Source: Straminergon stramineum (Eukaryota > Streptophyta > Bryopsida > Hypnales > Calliergonaceae). Taken from it: DNA of 64,000 nt. The translations under genes and the position numbers were made by a program. The notes under the pieces were generated by a model. The model ran no database searches. It was not told where the DNA came from and was given only the letters and a program-made list of their open reading frames with translations. Numbering within the stretch: position 1 is the stretch's first letter; every line of letters starts with the position of its first letter. The DNA lies in contig OY987268.1 in assembly GCA_963920665.1 (NCBI GenBank), positions 15,192,501 to 15,256,500 of the forward strand, given 5' to 3'. Shown piece after piece: positions 23,660-35,467 of this stretch.

Positions 23660-26600
23660 TCAAATGCCATGGTTCCAAAATTGACTTCGGGGATACGTAT
23701 CCCCATTGAAACGTTCTCCAATTTTGATTGGGGAAAGCCCAAGCTCTAACTTCTCCCATTCCTCTTCCTTCCCAATTAACCAAGTAGTTGGACCAAAACA
23801 TTCAGATCCTTGGTATATGAGCACCTTCCGCTCAACAATGTTCAATATGATCTTTCTAAACTCAAGAATGTCGGAAAATAGCACAGGGTGTAACGAATGC
23901 AATGTGGACAACATTATAAAGTCCTCCTCACAAAGCGTAAGTTTATAGCAACCATCAAGAATGAGTTCCTCAAGGCTTCTCGACTCATTCAAGGTAGGCA
24001 ACTGCTCTAGTAAACGGCAATCACTAAGGTCAAGGGATCGCAATGCCGGCAAGTCACCCATTCCATCCATTCGAGTTAACCTACTCCAAGCCAAGTTCAG
24101 CACTTGTAATTGCTTGAATACTTTCAAACAAGGTGCCTCACGAAGTTGCAACTGTCTACAATAAAGCTCCTCAAGTTGATGTGGAATCCAATGTTTAAGA
24201 GGTTTTGAGTAAGAATCAATTCTCAAAGTTTGCAAGGTAGTAAAAGATAGCATATTCGATGCCATCCACGAAATTCCACACCACATCACCTCTAGTCGAA
24301 GTAATCCTTCAAGTTGGTCAAGCCCTGGAATACGAATCCCATGTATACCCCAAATCTTAAGGGCATGCAATCTAGATGGCCTTGTTGTAGTAGGAACCAA
24401 TAAGGTCCGCAAACTTTCAATAAAACTAATCTCCACAACTTCCAAGGCTGAACAATTGCTCAAATCCAATCGTACACCAACTTTGATGGCTTTGAGCTTC
24501 ATCTTGATTAAGTTGTTGCATCGTGCAAGCATATTAGAGCCCAACAACACACATTTCTCACTTATGTACAAATATTTTAGGGATGCTGGAAATTGATCCA
24601 CAAAATGCGTCATTGATGTGCTATGATCTCTAAAAGATGAAAACCCCCACTCGAAACAAGTGAGGTGCTTCAATGATTCGAGGCCTTCAAGTCTCTCCAA
24701 ACATGTCAAATCGTAAACCTCCAAGCTTCGTAAGCAAGTCATGCCCCTCAAGTTCAAGCTTCCTTCAACAAATTCCAAACCACAAAGTTGCAATACACAA
24801 ACATTGGAGAAGTTCTGCCATTCAATACCCTCCAAACTTTTGATTGCATTGGTAGGAGGGCAATAATCAAGTTCCTCATGCTTGAACGAGTCTTCCATCT
24901 TTGGATATATAGAAAGTCGAGACAATTTTGGCCAACATCTACCAGCAGGTGTAGCCTCAAGCTTAGAAAGACCCCCATAATTATCATCTACAAGCATCCA
25001 CATCCGATCGAACATGTCTCTTGTTTCACCAAGCTTCCCACCCACTTCTTGTGTTACAAATTCATGATACAAATCATGCATGGCGAACCATCCTGATGTC
25101 AAATCCACATCTTGCAATAAGCCTTTCCGTTTGAGGCTATCCAACTGTCAAAAAAAAACAACCACAAATAATTAGATCATATAAGCTACAACATCCACCA
25201 TTACAATCAAGTAGTCCTGAAACAATGACTTTCAAACACTACATCTTAGAATCTCATTCGTGATCCATCCAATAGGCTTTTTGAATTCAAAATATGGATG
25301 AATAGAAGCAATTCATGTACCTGACTTTGTATCCATAATTCATCCTTTCCATACACAACACATAGCTTCTCCTTCACACTTATCCAAGGATCAGGGAAAT
25401 TGTCATCTCCGATATTGAGAAGAAAGAGGGCCACATCCATAAACAAAGTTTGCTCCACAAGTTGTAGTAGATCAAAACTAGTTCGAAGCACATCAAAGAC
25501 ACCATTCTTTCCTGAAAAGGACCTAGTCTCCCACATCTTAGATAAGCGATGCTCCCATTTTGAAGGCTTCTCTTTAGATTCAGATAGTTGCCTACCCAAA
25601 GATTCTAAAGCCAATGGATGGTAATGATAACCTCCTCCATCCCCTTTCCAAAAACAACACTTCTGAATACACCTCTCAATAGATTCCATGTCCTCTCTTG
25701 TTGTCAATTGCTTCCCACCAATAGCGTGATATAAAAATAAACTTCTTGCATCAGCCTGCCCAAGTTCAGGCATCTCAATACATGCATCTCCAACGATTCC
25801 CAAAAGAGCAAGAGTATTTTGACATCGAGCTATCACAACTACTAAACTATCTTCATGGAAAGGAGTTTTCAAGAACATCTTGGCTTGCTTGATGGAATTG
25901 TTATTGTCCCACACATTATCTAGAGCCACGGACGTTCTTTGATTGGGCAAACTATTGTGCAATACGTCTTCACACTACAAACATAAAAAGGGCATAATAG
26001 TTAGCACACCACATTTTAAATAACAAAGACTACAATAATATCAAGTCAAAATCGAAGAGAAATGAAATACATATTCATTCTCTTATCATGTTGAAGTGCA
26101 CATTGCACTACAATTGCCAATTACATGAACTACAAAAGACCATGTCATCATGCAAATGATTATGCGAGATAGGAAGACAAAGCATGAATACTAAAACCCA
26201 TCTATCCTACATTTGTTGTTCAAAGCTAGAAGTTATCCATTTTAGACCTCTAAAAACACCATTCACAAAGGAACATATTCAAGGTGTCGAGCATTGGACA
26301 CTAACCTGCCCTTCATCCAATTGGCGAACCAAATCTACACTTTTCCTTGTCAACTTGATTACTGCATTTTGCAATAACTCTTTGAAATTGGAACATGTGT
26401 TGCCAAATTCAACATGGCACACCCTCCCATCATACTTGGTGGACAATTCATTGCACAAGGTCTTACAAATGGTGGTCTTGCCGATACCACCTACTCCATA
26501 GATGCCCACCACTTTGGCTTTGGATTCTTGTGATGACTCAATTTGTTCCATCTTCTCTAAAACAACCTATCAAACCAATAATAGCCAAAAATGAAACAAC

Positions 26601-27670
26601 TTACGAATCCAATATTTGTTGACTATCTAAAAATTTTGAAAATTCTCAAGCAATATTGAAGTTTTCCATAAACCTAATAAATACATCTCACTCATGCAAT
26701 GTTTATGTTCATCAAGCAAAATTGAACTCATTCAAACTTCGGTCCCTCATGAAATCCAAAAGACAAACACTCCACAAACAAGGTCGAAAGGGAGACTGCC
26801 ATGGTCAATACCCCATGCGCATTTCCTTGAACATGTGAATCATGCCACTTGATGTCAGGCAAAACTAATTCACAAATGTGGGAGACAATTTCATTCTTAT
26901 ATGCCACAATCCCCTTGGATTCTTGATTCAAACCATTGAACGTAGTCAACGCATCAACCGCAAAACTCCAATCCTTCACCTTAATTCGCCCTTTAGCTCG
27001 ATCGCGCTTTGCAAATCTCTTCCATTTCTCCAACCATCTTTGCCGCCGCTCCTCATCCTCCAAGTCACTCACTGAAAGCCCATAAAACAAGGGGAGAATA
27101 GCTACATCCATATTTGACTTCAACACCTTGTTTGCCTGAACAAAGGCATTCAGTTCTATCATTGGCCACTTGGATATGAAGTAGTCCTCCGACACTACCA
27201 CAACAAACAATTGACATTGTTGAGCAGCCTTGATGATCAAGCCAGGATATTCTCTACCCTTGGGCAAACTTTCAAGACGTTTGTCAAAGAAGGGATAGTG
27301 ACAACGGTCTTCCAAGGCTTCACACAAATGCTCCACAAAATCCTTTTGAGCTCCACTATGGCTCAAAAAGATCTTGTGCTTGGGTTCCAAAACAACATCA
27401 CCACCCACTCCCTCACTTGACCTACAACACAACAAAATCTGTCAAGACTTCATAAAGTTCTTTGATCCATGATTACACAACAAATAGCAGCATGCAATTG
27501 CTGAATTGATATTTCCACATGGAAATCTATAGAGAAGTACAAAATTGTCATTAGGAGAGTGAAAAAAACTCTCTAAGTGTCCACAAGAAAGACAATTCAA
27601 GAGTTGAAGCACATTACCTTAGCTCAATAGCTTGAGAACATTCGCCCTCAATACTTTTTCTTTTCTTCAT
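23660..27670 (-). CDS. TIR-NB-ARC-LRR (TNL) disease-resistance receptor
   Basis: Intracellular immune receptor: TIR domains of this class cleave NAD+ and signal cell death, NB-ARC is the nucleotide switch and LRRs sense the ligand. Proposed exons (minus): 27670-27618, 27421-26812, 26566-26306, 25974-25321 and 25144-23660; all introns are GT-AG and the frame stays open for 1020 aa. The start ATG at 27670 opens MKKRKSIEGE; the upstream ATG two codons away runs into a stop. Visible motifs: TIR about residues 32-170 with KIFLSHSG, FFDKR and SKWPMIEL (catalytic Glu about 107); P-loop GVGGIGKTT (245-253); kinase-2 VALDNVWD (324-331, second Asp replaced by Asn); HPLALESLG (GLPL-like); FMDVALFL (RNBS-D); MHD 548-550; about 400 residues of degenerate LRRs after that. 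A sequence ending in TAG just before the ATG could be a 5'-UTR splice acceptor. The gene appears intact, with an early stop relative to its paralog's frame at the extreme C-terminus. Confidence 0.9.
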
Positions 27671-28834
27671 TGCATACCTACAAAAACATATTCATTGAGT
27701 ACAAATTTTAGTATTCAATCCTCCGAAATAATCCATTGTCCAAATAAAGTTATCACATGCACCATGTACTAATTTGTCCAACTCTAAATATTCCATTGAG
27801 CAAATGTCAACACTTTCTACTCTTAACCATTCAAAAAAGTACTCAATACTAAAGGAATTAATACTAGATCTATAGTCTTACCAATACTACTAATTCTCCT
27901 CCTACAATACTATGTGCTACCCATCATTGAATCTTTCAACTGCTCATCATGTCTTGCAATTTAAAAGTACGTTAACTTCAAAATTAAGTCTTAAACATCT
28001 ACATGAAACTTGCCTAGAGTCAATCACAAGAATATCCCTACCACAACATGTTCAATTGGTGGTGATCATCTATGATGCCAACATATTCACAACCAACAAG
28101 TGAATGATCATAATCAAGAAAGCCACACATCAAAGAAATAAAAATCAATCTCTTGCTTAAAGGACTCCTCTTTACACAACCCTAGGAATTTCTAGGAAAA
28201 CATCAAAACATAATACAAATGACAAAAAATAATACAATTTGCTACATCATGTCTACCTTTGCTTTAGAGAATTTGAAAAAGAGTTCCATAAGTTACTTCC
28301 AAGTCATTGGCAAACTCTAAACAACAATGGATCATTCTAGAGGTCTCAACATTGTCCTAAAATTCAAAGGGAGATGGATCCTACTAGGTCTCTAAAACCC
28401 TAAACAACCAAGAGGCCCCAAAAGTCAATTCAAGATTCTTTAAGCAATTCTAAGGAGGTCGTGGCAAAATAATCTTTTGTCCCACTATAATTTGATCAAA
28501 CAATTTGGGGTGAAGGAATCTTAATCTCTTTTTGGTCAAGATACAAACAACCCTTTAGAGCAACATATCCCATATCTTACTTTGCTTTATTTAGTCCAAA
28601 ATTGATTTCTACTACATAAATATCTACATATAAATATCTACATGCACTGCAGAAATCTCTGCATTTTGAGAATTTGGCAACCCAAAACATACTTGCTCAC
28701 TCACCATTCTTTAAATACACAAATTTAACAGTCTGCCGACAAAAAAGTGATTGCAATGCATATTTAGAAGGATATACGAGCTTCCCGAAAACTCAGAGCA
28801 ACAAGATTCCAAAAAAGAGGCCCAGCAATACAAT
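27671..28834. other. Upstream (promoter-side) region of the TNL gene
   Basis: AT-rich with no credible coding frame. It should hold the promoter and any 5'-UTR exon of the minus-strand TNL gene. TTTTTGTAG on the minus strand just before the start suggests a leader intron, but I could not fix a TATA box or transcription start. It has no partner elsewhere in the window. Confidence 0.5.
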
Positions 28835-29280
28835 AACCATTGATACATAGCAAGGGGTCATCCACCAGCACACTCCAAGCACATACTACTTTCCGATTCA
28901 GAACTGATGAGTGCATCAAAGAACAAAACGGAATTCAGTTCACGAACGAGGTTCAAGCAGGAAATGGTTGAAAGAGGAAGGAGGGCAATACACACCGTAA
29001 GTGATTTTAGCAGGTGCAGGCGCCAGGTAGGCCGATGTTGCAAAGACGGGGACGCTGACGTTGCAAACTGAAGGCACCTCCAAGAAAGTGCTGATGGGAA
29101 CTTAAGCTTCCTCGTAGACACTTCAAGTTCTCTACAAACTTGCACAGTGACGGAGGGTTTGCAGACAAACTGGATCAAAGGGAGTCCAGTACTAGAACGT
29201 GTTAGGCTGGCCCTTGAAGTTCGCTCCAGAGATGCTGGCACAGTGCAGACACAGAGTCAGCAAAATCCCAGGGAGGATTG
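28835..29280. repeat. R repeat, copy 2
   Basis: Matches 32078-32500 along its length and 1-220 over its right part. A minus-strand frame (29241-28858) and a related, shorter one in copy 3 (32424-32137) share stretches such as LSWRCLQFAT / LAWRYLQFAT. The two frames differ by frame-preserving and frame-changing gaps, so this could be a decayed exon or simply shared DNA. No known domain. Confidence 0.75.
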
Positions 29281-29814
29281 CTTACAAAGAAAAAAACAGA
29301 GGGCAAAGCACGTTCTATGAGAAGGCGTCGTTGCTTATTAGCTTCCTTGCAACGGGAGACTCACAGTGAGGGTTGTCTCTTTCCAGTGCAAAGTGATAGA
29401 CTACCAAAAATTGTAAAAACTCAAAATCATTTCTGATTTTGAGTTAGTGTAATGTTATTTTTTCGTTCCATGAAAAAATTCAAAACAAATTCCAAATGGG
29501 GTACTCTAGCACCTTTTTTTAGAAGAACTTCAAATTCTTTGTTCAACCAAAATTCGTCACCAATATTTAAGAAAACACATAATTGTTTCAGAATCCTACT
29601 AAAAAATCCAGAAGAGTTCATTATCTCATTCATCCATGTTTTATAATATTCTCGCATCAGGAAGAATGCTGGAACCACCAGAGAGGACTCCAAAGCGATG
29701 GGTGATATGTTGGGGATGCCACGCTGATTCCTCGTACTAAGCCTACATCACTTGATTCGATAACGAAGTAAAAAGACAACGTCACGAGGTATTGAAAAAA
29801 ACGCAAGTTCAAAC
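29281..29814. other. Intergenic, no gene seen
   Basis: AT-rich up to about 29650, then GC-richer toward the MADS fragment. Opposing short frames overlap and neither shows a motif. Confidence 0.4.
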
Positions 29815-30316
29815 ACAAGTCAGCTGTGGACGAACCACCATCAGTTCCTGCTCCTGTGAGGGGCAATTCATGCCAAACTTAGAATCACAATACCCAATTC
29901 AAGTGCACCTACATAATTTGAATTACAATACCAGAAAATTCAACGCCTGGCCAAGAGAAAAGATAGAAGTCCACAAACCTATCTCCGCAAGCATTCGATC
30001 TCCTCAAAAATGAGTTCATTCGGCACTCAGAAAACTGTAGTCACAATAGGTCTACAGATTGGAATACAAGTGCCTCTCCCAAGACATCCGAAAGCAGTAA
30101 TGCACCTGAAGCACATCTGGAGATGCAGAGAGAAATTACGGAGGACTCACCTGCACTAAATGTTCCCCCAATCGAGCTCTATTGCAATTCACAGGAGACG
30201 CAACCTGTAGATTTGCTGTTCTTGCTCTTACTCGCGAGGCACGCAATCCGAGTTGCTGCTCCAGATGCAACAAGTCAGCAACCTTCAACGCTCAAAGTTC
30301 CTCACCCAGCATGCGC
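29815..30316 (-). pseudogene. Decayed MIKC-type MADS-box gene fragment (K domain)
   Basis: MIKC MADS-box proteins are DNA-binding regulators whose K domain mediates dimerisation. Three minus-strand pieces look like successive K-domain exons. Piece 1, 30316-30217, is exactly 100 nt after an AG and encodes RMLGEEL, a TGA stop, then ALKVADLLHLEQQL and RVRART; its donor has decayed to GC. Piece 2, 30020-29979, is exactly 42 nt and encodes NELIFEEIECLRR then a TAG stop, followed by GT; its acceptor AG has become CG. Piece 3, 29853-29815 (39 nt, between AG and GT), encodes EQELMVVRPQL. The 100- and 42-nt sizes match typical plant MIKC K-domain exons. No MADS domain was found nearby, so this is a non-functional fragment. 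Piece 3 is the least certain. Confidence 0.7.
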
Positions 30317-30879
30317 CTGCAAGCAAAAATCGTCATTCACAGAAAGCAGACAGCACAGAAAGCAAGGCATCAGATAGTAACTCTTAAGGAATCGCTGAGC
30401 AAGATCGACGACATTGCCCGGGGGTCTGCTTCGAATAAAAAATTTAAATCCGAGAACGGACAGTTTTCAGTCGGGGGAGAGGGAGTATGGGACGGGTGCC
30501 TCTTTTCGCTGAATAGTGAGCCTACACTGAGCCCACAGACTCCTTCAACGGATATATCTCGAAAATTTATGAATATTTCAGATGGGGCCCAGGAGATGAG
30601 TCACAAAGCAGCTTGTGCATTTCCATAATTCCCTCTCCAATTTAAAACGGAAGTATCAGTGTATTTTCAATACAGGACACAACATACTGTACAGCTGGGG
30701 GTTGAATTGCAATCCTCATGCCCTTAACCCGGGAAGGACAGGCCCATGACCACTGATAGCAAGTCTCATTGTCCATCGCTCTTTGCTGCAATTTTGCAAC
30801 TAAATGGGAATGAAAATTTTTATATTTACTTCTCAAAGATGAAGTCATGTGTTGAATATAAGTCATAGAATTTTCAAAT
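30317..30879. other. GC-richer flank of the MADS fragment
   Basis: Contains GC-rich segments (for example near 30415-30520). Plus-strand frames here are antisense to the MADS fragment or lack motifs. An earlier MADS exon could have lain here, but I cannot identify one. Confidence 0.35.
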
Positions 30880-31390
30880 TTTTTGAGAAAAATTAGATAC
30901 TATTGCGAATTCCCTCACAGAAAAGTGAAGAAGATTCATTTTACATACAAACTACACTTGAAAAATCTGAAATTTTCACCTTAGATGTATATGATAGTAC
31001 ATATCATCATGGTATAAGCTGAAATTACCATGTCCCTCTACAGTTAGAAAATAAACAAACCATGGTTACAGGTTCAAAGTTCATTTTGCTATACAGAGTA
31101 GAATCCACATTTAATAAGCTTCATTTCCACAGTCAAAATCAAATTCAATAATATATCATTTTTATGCTTAAAATTCACATCAAGAGTAAATAGGCAAAAA
31201 ATGGAAAAAAGTACACTGCAAAGGGTGATCCTTGGATTCAACATCTTCTTCTTTAGGGAAGTCAATAATACCATAAGGAGGGAATTTGGAAAACTAAACA
31301 CCAAAAATGTACTCAAGCAGCTTTCTTTAAAAGTTAGATGAAAAAATATTTGCTTTCATCCTATACTCATAGATGAAGTCATCCAAAAGA
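30880..31390. repeat. Diverged copy of sequence at 4.4-4.96 kb
   Basis: Follows 4430-4950 through shared stretches including AACAAACCATGGTTA and AAATTTTCACC. It interrupts the GC-richer R/MADS area. It is non-coding and unclassified. Confidence 0.65.
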
Positions 31391-32077
31391 TACTCAGTGT
31401 CTGCAGCAGCGTTACAGGGTTAACCAAGATCATTACAGGACACAGCTCTGTTTGACTAGAAAACTTAGAGCATTTTGTCAGAAAGACATTAGTACATGTT
31501 AACAGCAACTCCGCATCCCAACAATATTCCCAGTGAGGTTCTAATTTTTTATCGCACTCGACAGGCAATCCTTTCATAGAATAATCCAACAGTTTTGATT
31601 CAGCACCGGTGCAGGATCAAAATTATACCTGAAAACTTGAACATAGGAAACTTAGAAGCTTGAAAGATCGTAAAGAGTTCTGACCTGATGTTCTGATTAA
31701 AACTCATCCGAACACAATCTCATGATCTCATGGATTCCAGAACAATTGGCTCACACAGAATGATGTGCAAATATTTCAGTTCGAAATCAAAGCACTAGAC
31801 AACAGGAATCATACGTCAATAATTTGCCAACCCTTGCCATATAAAAATTAAAAGCAAAGAAGAATATTACAAATTGTGGGATGGTCACACAATTTTGGAC
31901 TCACATCAACCAAATCTAATGATCCCATAGACTCCAAGACAATTGGTTTTCAAAGACTGATGCGCAACCATTTCAGGTGGAAAATCAATTAGACCAGGAA
32001 TTAGACCTCAAGAATCTGCAAAAACTTTCATGATAAATGCTCTAAATGCTTGCCAGGATCTAACCACTTGTAAACTG
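31391..32077. other. Intergenic, no gene seen
   Basis: Contains two diverged stretches around 31720-31810 and 31920-31990, each with a CTCA(T/C)...GATC...GGATTCCAG / GACTCCAAGACAATTGG pattern, which suggests an old local duplication. No gene is supported. Confidence 0.4.
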
Positions 32078-32620
32078 ATAACCATAGATTCATAGCAAGG
32101 GGGCACCCAGCAGCACACACCAACTGCTTTTTCCTTCTACTCAGAAGTGATGAGTGCAACACAGTACAGAACGAAATTGAGGTCACGAACCAGGTTCGAG
32201 GAGAAAATGGTGGAAAGACGAAGGAGGGGGCAATGCATACCGTACGCGGTCTTCAGCGGGTGCAGGCTCCAGGCAGGCCGATGTTGCAAAGACGAGGACG
32301 CTCGCGTTGCAAACTGAAGGTACCTCCAAGCAAGCGCCGATGGGAACTCAAGCTTCGCTGTAGACCCTTCAAGTGATCTCTGGACTTGCGCAGGGATGGA
32401 GGGTTGGCATACAAACTGGATCAAAGCGAATCCAGTACTGTACCGCGTGAAGCCGGCCCTCCAAGATCGCTCCGCAGTTGCTGACTCTGTGCAGACACAA
32501 AGTCAGAAAAATCTCAAGGATTCATATGAATCCATGATCCTTTAGGGTTCATACACATACGGAAATCTAATCGCATATAGGGAAACCGGAAGACGCGTCG
32601 AGCTCACAAATTGATCGCTC
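32078..32620. repeat. R repeat, copy 3
   Basis: The most complete copy of R: its left 230 bp match 28835-29062 and its right 310 bp match both the window start (1-300) and 29062-29280. It is richer in GC than the surrounding DNA. Confidence 0.8.
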
Positions 32621-34948
32621 GGAAATTAAAACTAGAGTCCATGTTGCTGTAAAATGGAAAGTCAAGACGTCATACGGACGACCTGGATAGACTGGTAGAC
32701 GGGCAAAGTCACGAGTCAACTGGAAACTCTAAGCTCTCCTTCCCTCTCTCAAAACATGCCGTGCGCACAGAAGAAGGGTCCTACGCCTTTACAGGGTCGA
32801 AACAATCCAACAGTCTCAATCTCTTCAATACCGTGACGAACTCAGAATACGAAATAACCCAAGAAGCAACGGAAATATGTACCGGAAACTGTTAATTGCG
32901 CGCTACAACTGTGTCCACGTCGGTCAAACTGACTCAGACTACAGGCTTAATACAGACTTAAAAGGAGTGCGCAGCATCTACTGAGTAACGCGCGTATATA
33001 GAATAGATGTTGCTCTTCGTGCCATCAGCTGCGGAGGAACACGCTCCTGCGGGATAAAAAAGCCCCAAACTCGAACCCTAACTTGGCTAGAACTGAAGCT
33101 TTGCCTGGTACTTACCTCAACGCTTTCGATGTCGCCAGTACTGCGGGTTACGAAAACCACGGTCGGTGATGGACAATCCCCAGAAGGCTTCTCGCTCCCC
33201 CAGACACACGTTACAATCCCCAGCTAAAGAGCGTCGCCCCTCACAATTTTCAATTGTCGGTACAGCGAAATCGATCTACAACAAAGAATCCACCGAGAAT
33301 GAACACCCAATCCAACAGCTTCACACTCTACACGCCGTTAGAAATCATCGCCCGAAGTCTCACAGCGATTCAATCCGCTTCAGAAATCCTCCGCACTGAA
33401 GTGTTTTCCATTGCGTGTACAAAACGATAGCAAAGAACAAACCCTAGTTCGTTTCTAGAGTTCCAGAAACCCCCACTGGACAAGAACTGCCCGCACCATC
33501 TGCAGCCTCTCTCATCAAATTCAAATGAAGGCGAGATCCATCAGCCTCCTGGAAAATGACAGATCCTGAAGACACGCCTGGACACGCGGGACCTCTCGTA
33601 AGGGAAGAAGGAACTCGTTGCTGCTTCTAGACTCGAACCCTAGGCTCCCTTAGCTTAGTCGGGCGGAGCTGGGCCAGGGAAGCAGCCGGGAAATTCACTT
33701 GCAGCAGGACCACGGAGACGTGGAAGTTTTCGAGGACGCAGGGGGAGAGGTGAGGGAGGCAGGTCAGTGGAAAGAACTGTCCACTTCCCGTTCTCCGTAC
33801 CAGTGTTTGTGTGCAGGGATTCTGGTACCGGGGGTTGGTGGGGAAGCTGGACCCCCTCTAATAGCTTCAGGGAATCGGGGCTAGCTATCTCTTGTCTGCA
33901 TCGGCCGTCGCTTTTTCATCTCTGTGGACACTGCTGTGAATCTGCGTGGACTTTGATGAAGGGATTGAGCCGTCTGATTGTCTCCAGTCTCTCGAAGCTA
34001 TCTCTTTCTTTTATTTTCACATTCATTTTTGAAACGTTCTGTTTATTGAAAACCAAGTCTCAAATTGACATATGGATTTCTTTGATCTGTTGTCGTCAGT
34101 ATTTTCGAGGGTCTTGAGGGTCTACATGGAAGGTTTCTATGGATGAGCTTAGCATGACTTTTCTTTGCAAATACGCATACACTCTGAAGAGATCATCAAC
34201 CTATTTTGCAGAGAATATGAATGGGATGTTGATCGCACTATATGACGATAAACATGAAGAGTGAAGAGAAAACTCTGGCTGTGGACTTTATGTGCCGGAT
34301 AGATAAGCTTTGCTTGCTGTCATCAGAAGATGATTGCTCTGTATGCTCAGACGTCATAGTTACCCGCACAACTGTTTTGATAGTTCATGGCCAAGTGCGT
34401 GCCTGTGAGATTCCACTGACGTTCTTCGAAAAGCAGTGGCACCGGAAATCCACCAAAGCTCGTATCTCCAGTGTAGCAACACCGTCTGCAATTCATGCAT
34501 TCTTTCTGCAAGGGAAAGCCATGGTCGGTTCACTGCCAAGAAGAGAATTAGGGCTTGCATCTCGACGACCCAAAAGATTCCTCCAATCTCCATTACCTGA
34601 ACCTTATCTCTAGGTATGAGCCTAATTGAAAGGATAGACCTCAAACCACAAATTGCATAACCAAATCAACAACCCAATACACCCGAAACTATTCACGATA
34701 AGAGAAGCTAAGCCCAATGCTCTTGTGAAATAAGCACTCAATACATTCAAGTAAAAATCTTATCAAATGTATATCTAGCTAATAATATCTCCTAATCTGA
34801 ATTTCAATGTTGAAAGCACCGTCCCACATTATATAATCAATCTTCCAATCTTGCACATAATGCACTAAATCACCATGGAATAAAGAAACCTCTCATCCAA
34901 TGTGAACCTTCTACTTAATTACACCAGTCACTGTGCAAAACATTAGCA
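32621..34948. other. GC-richer unannotated region
   Basis: About 2 kb with clearly higher GC than the rest of the window, up to about 34.6 kb. On the minus strand GAGGTAAGT near 33115 resembles a splice donor, and the sequence before it (33400-33120) looks like a plant 5' leader. Plus-strand frames at 33767-34117 and 34242-34613 show no motif I recognise. This may be the promoter and leader of a lost gene, perhaps of the MADS fragment's parent. No coding sequence is claimed. Confidence 0.4.
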
Positions 34949-35166
34949 CACTATAAGAAACCCACTTTGGGGGGGACATGCCTCGATTTTTTGGAACGGA
35001 TTTTAGGGGATGCCGAAATGTAACAAGCTCATGTTTTTATGTCAAAAAAAACATCAACGTGATGTTTTTTCTGACATAAAAACATGAGCTTGTTACATTC
35101 GGCATCCTCTAAAATCCGTTTCGAAAAATCAAGATACATCACCAAAAAAGTGGGTTTCTTATAGTG
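34949..35166. mobile_element. CACTA-like foldback MITE
   Basis: 218 bp, almost a perfect palindrome: it starts CACTATAAGAAACCCACTTT and ends with the inverse of this. The centre pairs AAAAACATCA with TGATGTTTTT. Flanking trinucleotides are GCA and GTA, so the 3-bp duplication is imperfect. It would form a very strong hairpin if transcribed. Confidence 0.85.
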
Positions 35167-35467
35167 GTAGCATCCCAGTATGAGCTGCACAAGACAAAAC
35201 TGCCATTAAGTTTAAAGGTTTCAAACTCTCAATATTTCAAAGCATATGTTTGAAAAAGAGTCACTCCAGGGATTCATGTGGTATTAAGCCTAAATGTAGA
35301 TTTACGTGAAATATGAACTTTACTTAGATTTCAGAAAATTCTCAGGAAACTCTCCACAAAGCTCTCGTTCTTACCAGTTTTAGGAGAAATTTACCTCACG
35401 TAGCGATGCTTAAGTTTGTTATCAATTGACTGTATGCACAACTCTTCCTCTTCGATTTCTCGATTCA

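Larger units (their letters stand above)
13191..24696 (+). repeat. Segmental duplication block B
   Basis: Matches 52570-64000 almost continuously, about 39.3 kb downstream. A sample of about 240 bp (21241-21480 against 60562-60790) shows roughly 3% difference. It contains three TTAA- or GGAATACC-type elements shared by both copies, a microsatellite, a conserved but unrecognised reading-frame region (21.3-22.5 kb) and the LRR end of the TNL gene. Between 17.1 and 21.2 kb I see no gene. The match continues to the end of the window. Confidence 0.9.

Noticed and set aside
23706..25096. Several plus-strand open frames opposite the TNL LRR exon (e.g. 24788-25096)
   Set aside because: They are antisense shadows of a well-supported coding exon and show no motifs.
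1..32620. R repeats as long terminal repeats of an LTR retrotransposon
   Set aside because: No TG...CA ends, primer-binding site, polypurine tract or gag/pol sequence lies between the copies.
32978..33160. Possible MADS-domain start exon (minus-strand ATG followed by Arg codons)
   Set aside because: After MARRA the sequence does not follow a MADS domain and stops early.
33699..34117. Overlapping plus-strand frames in the GC-richer region
   Set aside because: Two frames overlap in different phases, which is expected in GC-rich non-coding DNA; no motif in either.
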